From Lachnospiraceae bacterium (GTDB lineage: Bacteria > Bacillota > Clostridia > Lachnospirales > Lachnospiraceae), in assembly GCA_015057275.1 (NCBI GenBank), contig SVEO01000009.1, forward strand, positions 24,041 to 88,040: 64,000 nucleotides of DNA, read 5' to 3'. Of this stretch, positions 17,381-25,577 are shown in pieces. The notes beneath the pieces were generated by a model. That model saw only the letters and a list, made by a program, of their open reading frames with translations. It was not told the DNA's origin and searched no databases. Positions within the stretch are counted from its first letter, which is position 1. Each line of letters begins with the position of its first letter. Made by a program: the position numbers and the translations under genes.

Positions 17381-17399
17381 CGAGAATTCTCGGAATGGA
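17381..17399 (+). promoter_or_regulatory. Palindrome plus ribosome-binding motif before murD
   Basis: CGAGAATTCTCG is a perfect 12-base palindrome overlapping CGGAATGGAG, the tail motif shared with the dispersed repeat copies. The GGAG lies about 11 bases before ATG 17411. Confidence 0.5.
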
Positions 17400-17410
17400 G
17401 CGAATGAACC

Positions 17411-18757
17411 ATGTTACAGATGATTAGAGAATTGATTGCAAATAAAAAAGTGCTCCTGCTCGGCTTCGGCCGTGAGGGCAGGTCTTCGTTCGAAGTGATT
17501 AAGAAAGCCGGCGGCTATCAGCTGCTCGGCATTGCCGATATGGCGAACATTACGCTTCCGGTGGAGGAACAAAATGTGGCATTACATACCGGACCAACCT
17601 ATCGTGATGCGATGGAGCAGTATGATGTGGTTTTTAAGAGCCCAGGGGTTGTGCTGGAGAAGGATATCAGCGAGTATGAGTGCGACATCGTTTCGCAGAC
17701 CGAGATTTTCTTTCGCCGTTATAAAGAGCAGATTGTTGGCATTACCGGCACGAAAGGTAAGAGCACGACAACTTCACTTTTGTATCATATATTAAAGGAA
17801 TCCGGAACAGATTGCATGATTGCCGGGAACATCGGCATCCCGGTATTTGAGCGGTATGAGGATATCACAGAGAAGACGGTGATTGTGGTGGAACTCTCCT
17901 GTCATCAATTAGAGTACATGACGGTGGCACCGAACATTGCTGTGCTCATCAATGTGTACGAGGAACATCTGGACCACTATGGCACCGTTGAAAAATATGT
18001 GGCAGCGAAGCAGAACATTTATAAAAACCAGACGGAGAGCGATACGCTCTACTGCAACATCGATTTTTTGCCGGAGGTCGGCACCTGTCGGAGCCGTATC
18101 GTAACGGTAGGTATGGAGAAGCAGGCTGACATTATGTTGCATGGAAATACAGTGCAAATCCCAGAGAAAAAACTGCAATATGTGATTCCAACGGATGAGA
18201 TTCAATTGATGGGGCAGCACAACTATTTTGATATTGCCATTGATTACGGCATTTGCATGCAGCTCGGCATTTCTGAGGAAGCATTCACGGCCGGGCTGAA
18301 AACATATGAGACACTGCCGCACCGTCTGCATTTTGTGGCGAACATCGGCGGTGTGAAATATTACGATGATTCGATTTCCACGATTGGCACCACGACGATT
18401 GAGGCACTTAACACATTGAAGGATGCCGAGACGGTACTCATCGGCGGTATGGACCGCGGCATCGATTACAGCGATTTGACCTCGTATTTGAATCAGTGCC
18501 ATGTGCCGAACATCATTCTGATGGAGGCGACCGGCAAGCGAATCTACAAAGAAATGATGGAATTGCCGGAAGGAATTCGCTATCCGGAGCATGTTTTTGT
18601 GGTGGAACATTTGGAAGATGCAGTGAAGCTTGCCAAGGAGCGCACGACGCCGGGGCATAGCTGTGTACTTTCGCCGGCGGCTGCCAGCTATGGAATTTTC
18701 AATAATTTTGAGGAGCGCGGCGACCGCTTCGCTGAGCTTGTAAAGAGTGAGGCATAG
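17411..18757 (+). CDS. murD: MurD-type Mur ligase (probable MurD2, L-Glu adding)
   Basis: A 448-residue Mur ligase: N-terminal Rossmann-like UDP-binding domain (VLLLGFGREGRSS), ATP loop GITGTKGKSTTT (110-121), VELSCHQLEYM, NVYEEHLDHYGTVEKYVAAKQ, then the C-terminal domain with DDSISTIGTTTIEAL, LIGGMDRGIDY and LSPAAASYGIFNNFEERG. MurD adds glutamate to UDP-MurNAc-L-Ala. Usual motifs ELSSFQLE and NDSKATN are altered (ELSCHQLE, DDSISTI). Because it follows the murL-like gene, an L-Glu-specific MurD2 role is inferred. The leader has the CGAGAATTCTCG palindrome followed by GGAATGGAG before the start. Confidence 0.82.
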   Translation: MLQMIRELIANKKVLLLGFGREGRSSFEVIKKAGGYQLLGIADMANITLPVEEQNVALHTGPTYRDAMEQYDVVFKSPGVVLEKDISEYECDIVSQTEIFFRRYKEQIVGITGTKGKSTTTSLLYHILKESGTDCMIAGNIGIPVFERYEDITEKTVIVVELSCHQLEYMTVAPNIAVLINVYEEHLDHYGTVEKYVAAKQNIYKNQTESDTLYCNIDFLPEVGTCRSRIVTVGMEKQADIMLHGNTVQIPEKKLQYVIPTDEIQLMGQHNYFDIAIDYGICMQLGISEEAFTAGLKTYETLPHRLHFVANIGGVKYYDDSISTIGTTTIEALNTLKDAETVLIGGMDRGIDYSDLTSYLNQCHVPNIILMEATGKRIYKEMMELPEGIRYPEHVFVVEHLEDAVKLAKERTTPGHSCVLSPAAASYGIFNNFEERGDRFAELVKSEA

Positions 18758-18791
18758 ATTGTGCAATATGGGATGATTTACCGGAGGTGTG

Positions 18792-19409
18792 ATGACAGAT
18801 TACAATAGAAAACCGATTATGACCATCGCGTTGACGGTCATTCTCGTGCTGGTAACGTTTGTGCTGGAAAAGATGGGCAACACGCAGAGCGCAAGCTTTA
18901 TGCTGGAACACGGTGCGGTGTTTTGGGAATATATTGAAGAAGGCGAGTATTATCGCCTGTTTACCGGCATGTTTCTGCATTTCGGTGTGGATCATCTTGT
19001 GAACAACATGGCGATGCTTTTGATTCTCGGATTTCAGTTGGAACAGATGCTTGGACATGTAAAAACCGGCGCATTATTTTTTATATGTGGACTCGTAGGC
19101 AATATTTGCTCTGTCACATATTATGCTGCGGTCGGCGAATATGCGGTATGCGCGGGTGCTTCCGGTGCCATCTACGGTTTGATGGGAGCTTTGTGTGTGC
19201 TGTTAGCGACCGAGCAGGCGTACCGGACAAAAGATTTGCCGAAACGCATCTTATTGTTACTCGTACTCGTCGTTTACAGCAGTGTGAGTCAGCCGGAAAT
19301 CGACATTGCGGCCCATGTGGGCGGCCTGTTGTGCGGATTTCTGCTGGGCGGCCTATTCGCATTATACAAGCGCCACGTGCAGAAAAAGAAGAATCAGATT
19401 TTTTACTAG
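18792..19409 (+). CDS. Rhomboid family intramembrane serine protease
   Basis: A 205-residue, six-span membrane protein with the rhomboid catalytic features: HFGVDHLVNNM in an early span (His and Asn of the oxyanion region), GASGAIYG with the catalytic Ser, and AHVGGLLCGF with the catalytic His. Rhomboids cleave membrane proteins within the bilayer; the target is unknown. A GGAGG lies four to five bases before ATG 18792 (the GTG at 18789 is also possible). It follows murD by 34 bases and is likely last in the glf operon. Its final 48 bases overlap the convergent DUF2752 gene. Confidence 0.88.
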   Translation: MTDYNRKPIMTIALTVILVLVTFVLEKMGNTQSASFMLEHGAVFWEYIEEGEYYRLFTGMFLHFGVDHLVNNMAMLLILGFQLEQMLGHVKTGALFFICGLVGNICSVTYYAAVGEYAVCAGASGAIYGLMGALCVLLATEQAYRTKDLPKRILLLLVLVVYSSVSQPEIDIAAHVGGLLCGFLLGGLFALYKRHVQKKKNQIFY

Positions 19410-19826
19410 CCAGTTTCCCAAAATGAGGAAAAGCAGGATAAACAAGTATATGTTACGGTACTGCATGCCGCGGATTTTACCTTTTGTGGCCCATTCGAGT
19501 GTTTGGCTGACCATAAACCACACGTACACAAAGAAGGCGTATGCCACTGCAGGATAATAATAAAGCGACAAAAGGAGCTTGCCGCGAAACAGCGCAAAGG
19601 TGGCGCGTGTGCCGCCGCAGCCCGGGCAGTAGAGCCCGGCGGTTTTTCGCAGCGGGCAGAACGGCGCATAAGCATCAATCACAGACGATAAAATGCCACT
19701 ATGGATGCCGATAAAGAGCCCCAGTGCCAGAATACCGAGCACAACACCGATGATATATAATTCCGGTTCCGAATTGTGCAAAAACCAACGTTTGTTTCTT
19801 AAATTTGCAAAAGAAAAAAGTTTCAT
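19362..19826 (-). CDS. DUF2752 membrane protein
   Basis: About 154 residues with three or four membrane spans and the DUF2752 signature FCPLRKTAGLYCPGCGGTRA followed by LFRGKLLLSLYYYP (two Cys pairs and a GGTRA turn). Function unknown; the Cys may bind metal. Start codon is uncertain: ATG 19826 or 19838, both near a GAGAGG site. The 3' end runs 48 bases into the 3' end of the convergent rhomboid gene, so both C-termini are encoded by the same DNA. Confidence 0.75.
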   Translation of the reverse strand: MKLFSFANLRNKRWFLHNSEPELYIIGVVLGILALGLFIGIHSGILSSVIDAYAPFCPLRKTAGLYCPGCGGTRATFALFRGKLLLSLYYYPAVAYAFFVYVWFMVSQTLEWATKGKIRGMQYRNIYLFILLFLILGNWLVKNLILLFLHVALV

Positions 19827-19971
19827 GCGTGACCGCATCCTCTCATGGTTTTCAATAAGTGTAGCAGAAAGGACGGAAATTGACAACGCAAAGCGGGAAA
19901 TAGTTGCAAAAAAACGAAAAAGGAAGTAAACTGTTATAAATATGACTTTATGGAAAATGGAGGGAACTAAA

Positions 19972-20517
19972 ATGGAAGAACAGCAGAATCAGAATAATAA
20001 CTGGCAGAGCAGTGATAATAATTACAATTACAGCTACGGTGACGGAAACTACAACAATTATAATGCATCGTATAGTGGTGCACAGAATCAGGGAAATCAA
20101 AGAACAGGTTTGGAAATTGCATCCTTAATTTTAGGAATTGCATCAATTGCTATGGCTTGCTGCGGCTGCTGTGTGGTTGGTGATTGGGCTGCTGTGATTG
20201 GTATTGGACTGGCAATTGCGGCGATTGTTTGTGCAGTGAAGGCAAAGAAAATTAAGAAAAGCGGTATGGCGACCGGCGGTAAGGTTTGCGGTATTATCGG
20301 GTTGATTATCAGCGTGATAATGGGAATCCTTGTGTTATGCGTTAATGTGTTTGGTATGGCAATGTTGGATGAGATGCTGGGTTCTGATTGGGAGAGCCTT
20401 TCCGAGACTGAAATTGAACAGCGTATGTATGACTGGCTGGAAGATAACGGTTTCGAAAGGAATGTGTACGATTACGAATTCGATGAGATTGATGTGCAGG
20501 ACTCAAATTCATTATAA
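19972..20517 (+). CDS. DUF4190-like membrane protein with Asn/Tyr-rich N-terminus
   Basis: A 181-residue protein. The first 45 residues are rich in Asn, Gln, Tyr and Ser (low complexity, probably extended and cytoplasmic). Two or three membrane spans follow (LEIASLILGIASIAMACCGCC, AVIGIGLAIAAIVCAVKAKKIKKSG, GKVCGIIGLIISVIMGILVLC), a layout like DUF4190 proteins, with an acidic C-terminal tail. The Cys cluster ACCGCCVV lies at the end of the first span. Start ATG 19972 chosen for the GGAGGG upstream. Function unknown. Confidence 0.65.
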   Translation: MEEQQNQNNNWQSSDNNYNYSYGDGNYNNYNASYSGAQNQGNQRTGLEIASLILGIASIAMACCGCCVVGDWAAVIGIGLAIAAIVCAVKAKKIKKSGMATGGKVCGIIGLIISVIMGILVLCVNVFGMAMLDEMLGSDWESLSETEIEQRMYDWLEDNGFERNVYDYEFDEIDVQDSNSL

Positions 20518-20538
20518 AATAAAGGATTTATCGTAACT

Positions 20539-21318
20539 ATGAAAATGGTAAAAGAGAAATTTTGGGATTATCGGTTCCTCCTGATGGAGCTGATTAAAAA
20601 GGGAATCAAGCTGAAATATCGTCGCTCATACCTGGGTATTTTATGGTCCCTGCTCGAGCCGATTTTGACGACGATTGTACTGACCATCGTATTTGGTACG
20701 TTGTTCGGGCGCGGCGACGACCGCACATTCCCGGTTTACATTTTGTCGGGCCGACTGTTATTCAGCTATTTCTCGACATCGACGACTGCAGCGCTGAAGT
20801 CTATTCGGGCGAACCAAAGCATGATTAAAAAGGTTTACGTGCCGAAGTATTTGTACCCACTGTCTGCGATCTTGTTTAATTTCATTATTTTTTTAATCTC
20901 GCTTGTGGTAATTGCGGGAACGATGATGTTATTCGATGTGAAGCCGACGTGGTATCTGTTACAGATTGTCGTGCCGCTGTTGAATCTTTTGATTCTCACG
21001 GTTGGCGCGGGTATGATTATGGCGACCGTCGGGGTTTTTTTCCGCGACATGGAATACTTGTGGAATGTGTGTACAATGCTTATTATGTATGCATCGGCGA
21101 TTTTCTACGATGCGGCGACGATTTTAAAGAGTGATTATGCGATTATGTTAAAGGCAAATCCTCTGTACTGCATCATTATGAATTTCCGTCAGGCGATTTT
21201 CGGACAGGCAATGGATGGCAAGATGCTTGCGTATTCGACGGTTTTTGCGGTGCTTTCGGTAATTGTCGGTGCGGTTTTATTCCACAAGAAGGAAAATGAA
21301 TTTATTCTCCACATTTAG
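20539..21318 (+). CDS. Polysaccharide/teichoic acid ABC exporter permease (ABC-2 type)
   Basis: A 259-residue six-span ABC-2 permease. The cytoplasmic N-terminal helix plus YRRSYLGILWSLLEPI is the signature of Wzm/TagG-like exporters of surface glycans and teichoic acids; the C-terminal NPLYCIIMNFRQAIF segment also fits. It pairs with the ATPase 12 bases downstream. Together they would flip an undecaprenol-linked polymer across the membrane. With glf five kb upstream a galactofuranose-containing glycan is a possible cargo (inference). Confidence 0.88.
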   Translation: MKMVKEKFWDYRFLLMELIKKGIKLKYRRSYLGILWSLLEPILTTIVLTIVFGTLFGRGDDRTFPVYILSGRLLFSYFSTSTTAALKSIRANQSMIKKVYVPKYLYPLSAILFNFIIFLISLVVIAGTMMLFDVKPTWYLLQIVVPLLNLLILTVGAGMIMATVGVFFRDMEYLWNVCTMLIMYASAIFYDAATILKSDYAIMLKANPLYCIIMNFRQAIFGQAMDGKMLAYSTVFAVLSVIVGAVLFHKKENEFILHI

Positions 21319-21330
21319 ATAGGAAACAGT

Positions 21331-22068
21331 ATGAGTGAAGAAATTTTAAAAGTTGAAAACGTCAGTATGAAGTTCAACTTGAGCAAAGAAAAAGTAGATA
21401 GTGTCAAAGAATACATGATTAAATTTTTCCGCAGAGAGTTAAAATATAATGAATTCTGGGCGCTGAAAAATGTCAGCTTTTCGCTAAATAAGGGTGACCG
21501 TCTCGGCATCCTCGGACTGAACGGTGCGGGCAAGAGTACCTTATTAAAGGTCATTGCCGGTGTGTTCAAACCGACCGAAGGCAGTGTGGAGCGCCATGGC
21601 GTGTTGGCACCGATGATTGAGCTTGGTGCCGGATTTGACATGCAATATACAGGCAAGGAAAATATCTATCTGTACGGTGCGGTGCTTGGTTACAGCAAGA
21701 AGTTTTTAGATGAGCGCATTGATGAGATTATTGAGTTCTCGGAGCTCGGCGACTTTATCGACGTGCCGTTAAAGAACTATTCTTCGGGTATGAAGGCACG
21801 TCTCGGATTTTCGATTGCTACGGTGGTCAACCCGGACATCCTCATTTTGGATGAGGTGCTTTCCGTCGGCGACGCGAAGTTCCGCAAAAAGAGCGAAAAG
21901 AAGATTATGGACATGTTTGCGTCTGGCGTGACGGTGCTTTTCGTATCTCATTCGATGGAGCAGATTAAGAAGATTTGTAACAAGGCAATCATTCTGCAAA
22001 AGGGTCAGCTTGTAGCTGCCGGCGACGTGGATGAGGTTGCCGCAAAGTATGCAGAGATGATTAAATAG
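21331..22068 (+). CDS. Polysaccharide/teichoic acid ABC exporter ATPase
   Basis: A 245-residue ATPase of the Wzt/TagH class: Walker A LGLNGAGKST (about 67-75), a YSSGMKARLGFSIA signature, Walker B ILILDEVLSVGD, and the H-loop VSHSM. The conserved FWALKNVSFSLNKGDRLGI N-terminus is typical of this class. It lacks the C-terminal carbohydrate-binding domain found in some Wzt proteins, so cargo length control would lie elsewhere. The start has AGGA upstream; downstream GtrA-like gene follows by 11 bases. Confidence 0.9.
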   Translation: MSEEILKVENVSMKFNLSKEKVDSVKEYMIKFFRRELKYNEFWALKNVSFSLNKGDRLGILGLNGAGKSTLLKVIAGVFKPTEGSVERHGVLAPMIELGAGFDMQYTGKENIYLYGAVLGYSKKFLDERIDEIIEFSELGDFIDVPLKNYSSGMKARLGFSIATVVNPDILILDEVLSVGDAKFRKKSEKKIMDMFASGVTVLFVSHSMEQIKKICNKAIILQKGQLVAAGDVDEVAAKYAEMIK

Positions 22069-22079
22069 GAGTAAATACA

Positions 22080-22502
22080 TTGCGAAATTTGTGGAAGAAA
22101 TACAAAGAAATCATCCTGTATTTGATTTTTGGAGTAGCGACAACACTCGTAAATTGGGTTGTATATACGATTTTAATTTGGCAGACCGGCATTTCGATGA
22201 CGGTCTGTAATGCCGCTTCCTGGTTTGCGGCGGTTATTTTTGCTTACATCACAAATAAATTATTTGTGTTTGAGAGCAAAAGCTTCGCGCCGGCCGTGCT
22301 CGGCAAGGAAATTGCGCTGTTTTTCGGTGCGCGCATTTTTTCCGGCGTATTGGAAATTTTTGTGCCAACATTGCTTGTGACAGCGGGCATGGAGCAGACG
22401 ATTTTTGGCATCGAAGGCTTTGTGGCGAAAGCAGTAACGAGTGTGGCGGTCATTGTCATCAATTACGTTTTCAGCAAGCTAATGGTGTTTCGGGAGAAAT
22501 AA
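22080..22502 (+). CDS. GtrA family membrane protein
   Basis: A 140-residue protein with four membrane spans matching GtrA: ILYLIFGVATTLVNWVVYTIL in span one and AAVIFAYITNKLFVFESKS between spans two and three. GtrA proteins are thought to flip undecaprenyl-phosphate-linked sugars for glycan decoration. Starts at a TTG with AGGAG eight bases upstream; no ATG gives a better fit. Position right after the glycan exporter supports a role in surface polysaccharide. Confidence 0.85.
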   Translation: MRNLWKKYKEIILYLIFGVATTLVNWVVYTILIWQTGISMTVCNAASWFAAVIFAYITNKLFVFESKSFAPAVLGKEIALFFGARIFSGVLEIFVPTLLVTAGMEQTIFGIEGFVAKAVTSVAVIVINYVFSKLMVFREK

Positions 22503-22521
22503 AATCGAAAGAGGTAATAAT

Positions 22522-23088
22522 ATGTTATGGGATTTATTCTCGACATTTTTTAAAATCGGGTTATTCACATTTGGTGGCGGCTACGCGATGATTGCGCAAT
22601 GTCGCGAAGTGATTGTGGAGAGCAAAAAGTGGCTGACAGAGGATGATTTTTTTCAAATCATTACCATTGCAGAATCTACACCGGGGCCGGTAGCGATTAA
22701 TACGGCAACGTATGTCGGATACAAAAAAAATGGCGTCATTGGCAGCGTGTGCGCAACACTCGGCACTGTCCTGCCATCAATGATGATTATTTTTATAATC
22801 TCACTGTTCTTGGAAGAATTTATGAAAAATCAATATGTAGCATACGCATTTGTGGGTATCAAATGCGCAGTTGCATTCCTGATTATGCGCGCAGGTATGG
22901 GCATGCTCACAAAAATGGAGAAAAAACCGTTGCCGGTTATCACATTTACGGTCGTGCTGGCGGCGATGATTATATTTGAAATTTTTGCAGTATCATTTAG
23001 CTCGATTTTCTTTATCCTAACAGGCGGATTCATTGGCATTTTTGTGTACTCTATCCTTGATGCAAAAAAGGAGGGTAACACGAAATGA
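22522..23088 (+). CDS. CHR (chromate transporter) family protein, first half-size unit
   Basis: A 188-residue, about six-span protein with the CHR signatures FKIGLFTFGGGYAMI (residues 9-23) and ESTPGPVAINTATYVGYKKNG. It is the N-terminal half-type of the short-chain CHR pairs; the second half is the next gene, with which it overlaps by four bases. CHR pairs are annotated as chromate exporters, but in anaerobes the natural anion is unknown. AGAGGTAAT precedes the ATG. Confidence 0.85.
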   Translation: MLWDLFSTFFKIGLFTFGGGYAMIAQCREVIVESKKWLTEDDFFQIITIAESTPGPVAINTATYVGYKKNGVIGSVCATLGTVLPSMMIIFIISLFLEEFMKNQYVAYAFVGIKCAVAFLIMRAGMGMLTKMEKKPLPVITFTVVLAAMIIFEIFAVSFSSIFFILTGGFIGIFVYSILDAKKEGNTK

Positions 23089-23654
23089 TTTACTTGAGAC
23101 TTTTTTTTGAATTTTTCAAAATTGGCTTATTTACTTTTGGCGGCGGATTCGCGATGATTCCGCTTGTAAAAGAAGCAGTCATCGAAAACGGCTGGCTGAC
23201 CGAATCACAGTTTTACAACTTTATCGGCGTATGTGAATCGACGCCCGGTCCGATTGCTATTAACATGGCGACCTATGTCGGCTCAACGCAGGGCGGGCCG
23301 TTCGGTAGCATTGTAGCGACACTCGGTGTGGTGATGCCGTCGTTCATCATTATTCTGCTGATTGCCGTGGTTTTAAAAAACTTGACAAATAATAAACATT
23401 TTAAAGCCTTTCTGCGCGGTGTGAAGCCGGTGGTAATTGCACTGATTCTTTCGACCGGCATCATACTTTTATTGAAGGCAGTTGGATTTGCTGGTATCAC
23501 AAGTTTTCGTCTAGATATCGCATCGATTATTATTTTTACGCTGCTAGTGATGATTACTTTTGTGGCAAAGAAGTATTTTAAGAAGAAAGTATCATCAATA
23601 CAACTGATTTTGATTTCGGCGGTGTTGGGAATTGCAGTCTGCTGCATTTTGTAG
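23085..23654 (+). CDS. CHR (chromate transporter) family protein, second half-size unit
   Basis: A 189-residue homologue of the preceding protein, again with FKIGLFTFGGGFAMIPL and CESTPGPIAINMATYVG. The ATGA overlap with the upstream gene indicates coupled synthesis and a likely heterodimer, the two halves lying in opposite membrane orientation as proposed for short-chain CHR pairs. A strong terminator follows within 35 bases, closing the run that began near 19.9 kb. Confidence 0.85.
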   Translation: MIYLRLFFEFFKIGLFTFGGGFAMIPLVKEAVIENGWLTESQFYNFIGVCESTPGPIAINMATYVGSTQGGPFGSIVATLGVVMPSFIIILLIAVVLKNLTNNKHFKAFLRGVKPVVIALILSTGIILLLKAVGFAGITSFRLDIASIIIFTLLVMITFVAKKYFKKKVSSIQLILISAVLGIAVCCIL

Positions 23655-23685
23655 AGAGGATAGAATAAACGAAAAAATACGATAA

Positions 23686-23718
23686 GAAAACCCACGAGAT
23701 GGACCCTCGTGGGTTTTC
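23686..23718. terminator. Bidirectional terminator between CHR and MATE genes
   Basis: A 13-bp perfect stem (23686-23698 with 23706-23718), loop of seven bases, A-tract on the left and T-tract on the right, so it can serve both convergent genes. Confidence 0.85.
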
Positions 23719-23759
23719 GATTTGGTTGGACGTATATCTTTTAGAGATAACAGCATCCT

Positions 23760-25121
23760 TTATTTCTCGATATTTCGAATCGCCTTTCTGAACTGGAAGA
23801 AGAACAAAAGCCCTGTAAATGTCACAGCCAACACATCGGCGACCGGTTCTGCGGTGTAAACCGCCAGCGTCTTATCGGACATCACATATGGCATGATGTA
23901 AATCAGCGGTAACAGCAATACGAATTTACGCATGACAGCCACGATAACCGAAGAGAAAGCCTTGCCAAGCGATACAAATGTCATTTGACAGGCAATCTGC
24001 AAACCGAAAATGCCGAGGCCACCGCAGTAGATGGGAAGCACTTTCTCGGTAAAATCAAGCAGTGTCGTATCCGGAGTAAAGATGCCGGCAAACGTACGCG
24101 GGAACATCTGAATCAGTGACCAAAGTGTCATCGAATAGACTAGACTGCAAATCAGCAGAAGTTTGAAAATCTTTTTCACGCGCTGTGGATTTTTGGCACC
24201 GTAGTTAAAGCTGGTAATCGGCTGTGCGCCCTGTGCAAGTCCCTGTAGCGGAAGCATTGCAAACTGCATCACGCTCGTAAGAATTGTCATTGCCCCTACT
24301 GCCACATCGCCACCGTATTGCAAAAGTGAAGAGTTAAAGCATACCGAAATCACACTTTCGCTCGACTGCATAATAAACGGCGCAATGCCGAGCGCCACGC
24401 AGGGCAGGACAAGCTGCGGACGGATTCGAAGTGTTTCACGTTTCAGCCGTAGCAGCGTCTTTTTGCCGCAGAGGAAAAGAATTACCCATACACAGGAAAT
24501 ACCTTGCGAAAGAATCGTCGCTAACGCCGCGCCGCGGACACCCATACCGAACCCAAAAATAAAAATCGGGTCGAGAATAATGTTGCATATTGCACCAATC
24601 ATCACGGTAAACATACCTACTTTGGCAAAACCCTGCGCCGTAATGTAAGCGTTCATGCCGAGCGTCAGTTGCACGAAAATGGTACCAAACGCGTAAATCT
24701 GTATATAATCTGCAGCATAATCAATGGTATTTTCGCTCGCGCCAAATGCTAAGAGCAAGTCCTCATGCCACACAAGCAGAACTACTGTCAATATAAGCGA
24801 TACAATCGCCTGCAAACTGAAACAACTTCCCATTGTTTTTTCGGCTGATTCTATGTCTCCCTTGCCCATAAAAATCGATGCCCGCGGGGCCCCACCCGCG
24901 CTAATCAGGGCAGCAAATGCTGAAACAAACAGGATAATTGGCATACACACACCGACACCGGTCAAGGCCAAATCTCCATCGCCAGGCATATGACCGATAT
25001 AGATGCGGTCGACAATATTATAAAGCATATTAATAAGTTGCGCGGTAATCGTCGGAATCGCTAGCTTGAACAAAAGCTTACCGACCGGCTCCGTGCCGAG
25101 AAATTCATTGTTTTTATTCAT
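23760..25121 (-). CDS. MATE family efflux protein (second of three)
   Basis: A 453-residue, 12-span MATE protein of the MepA/NorM-like kind: FLGTEPVGKLLFKLAIPTI at the N-terminus, NMLYNIVDRIYIGHM, SAGGAPRASIFMGKGD, and GLAQGAQPITSFNYGA in the second half. Probable exporter of toxic cations or metabolites. GGAGG before its ATG is part of repeat copy C (25127-25167), so translation initiation appears to depend on the inserted element. Confidence 0.9.
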   Translation of the reverse strand: MNKNNEFLGTEPVGKLLFKLAIPTITAQLINMLYNIVDRIYIGHMPGDGDLALTGVGVCMPIILFVSAFAALISAGGAPRASIFMGKGDIESAEKTMGSCFSLQAIVSLILTVVLLVWHEDLLLAFGASENTIDYAADYIQIYAFGTIFVQLTLGMNAYITAQGFAKVGMFTVMIGAICNIILDPIFIFGFGMGVRGAALATILSQGISCVWVILFLCGKKTLLRLKRETLRIRPQLVLPCVALGIAPFIMQSSESVISVCFNSSLLQYGGDVAVGAMTILTSVMQFAMLPLQGLAQGAQPITSFNYGAKNPQRVKKIFKLLLICSLVYSMTLWSLIQMFPRTFAGIFTPDTTLLDFTEKVLPIYCGGLGIFGLQIACQMTFVSLGKAFSSVIVAVMRKFVLLLPLIYIMPYVMSDKTLAVYTAEPVADVLAVTFTGLLFFFQFRKAIRNIEK

Positions 25122-25126
25122 AGAAA

Positions 25127-25167
25127 TCCTCCATTCCGAAGCGTTCTACGCTGAGAAATCGCTCAAA
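25127..25167 (-). repeat. Dispersed hairpin/ribosome-binding repeat, copy C
   Basis: Minus-strand copy of the 41-base element found before glf (three differences). Its small stem AGCGT-AGA-ACGCT and CGGAATGGAGGA tail lie directly before the MATE start at 25121. An additional perfect 10-bp inverted repeat (25153-25162 with 25181-25190) extends the structure upstream. Confidence 0.78.
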
Positions 25168-25292
25168 GAAACTCGCGTATGCGATTTCTCACACCAAATG
25201 CCTCTCGATATTCATTGCTTTTATCATATCATCCGCTTATTAAAAATCAATGTTATTTATAAAAAATTAAGAAAAAGGTTATACTTCTTTTC

Positions 25293-25321
25293 TTGATTTC
25301 ACTTTGGACGCATTTTAAAAT
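25293..25321 (+). promoter_or_regulatory. Promoter upstream of small ORF
   Basis: TTGATT (25293-25298), 17-base spacer, TAAAAT (25316-25321); about 45 bases before the small ORF start. Confidence 0.55.
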
Positions 25322-25367
25322 TTTAGAAAATCCAAAGAAAAAATACATAGATAAACTGGAGGAAGAC

Positions 25368-25427
25368 ATGCGAAAGCGATGGTTTTATAAAATAATGCCT
25401 TACCGGATTGCAAATGCAACTTATTAA
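25368..25427 (+). CDS. Candidate small protein, 19 residues
   Basis: An ATG with a strong GGAGG (25358-25362) five bases upstream opens a 19-codon frame encoding a basic, aromatic peptide (starts MRKRWFYK, ends IANATY). It has its own promoter (25293-25321) and lies before a separate promoter for the next gene. It may be a leader peptide, a small membrane-active peptide, or a decayed gene start. No homologue is recognised. Confidence 0.35.
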   Translation: MRKRWFYKIMPYRIANATY

Positions 25428-25493
25428 CCCGACTTTTCCGGGATGTCCTGCGTCTCATCGCGTCGATTTTGTAAAATTTACTTGCAATACCAC

Positions 25494-25522
25494 TTGCACC
25501 GGAAGTCGCAAAATGCTATACT
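25494..25522 (+). promoter_or_regulatory. Sigma-A promoter for the DUF1846 gene
   Basis: TTGCAC (25494-25499), 17-base spacer, TATACT (25517-25522), 55 bases before ATG 25578. Confidence 0.65.
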
Positions 25523-25577
25523 AAACAAGTTGTTAGATACTATTGTGCAGTATGGGAAGACACGAGGCAAAAAGAGT

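Larger units (their letters stand above)
25122..25577. other. 456-base intergenic region: repeat, two promoters, small ORF
   Basis: Holds repeat copy C and its outer inverted repeat (to 25190), an AT-rich stretch, a promoter at 25293-25321 driving a 19-residue ORF (25368-25427), and a second promoter at 25494-25522 for the DUF1846 gene. No other coding potential seen. Confidence 0.6.

Noticed and set aside
17909..18766. 285-codon open frame antisense to murD
   Set aside because: Shadow of a conserved coding region; no ribosome binding site, Cys/His-rich low-quality translation.
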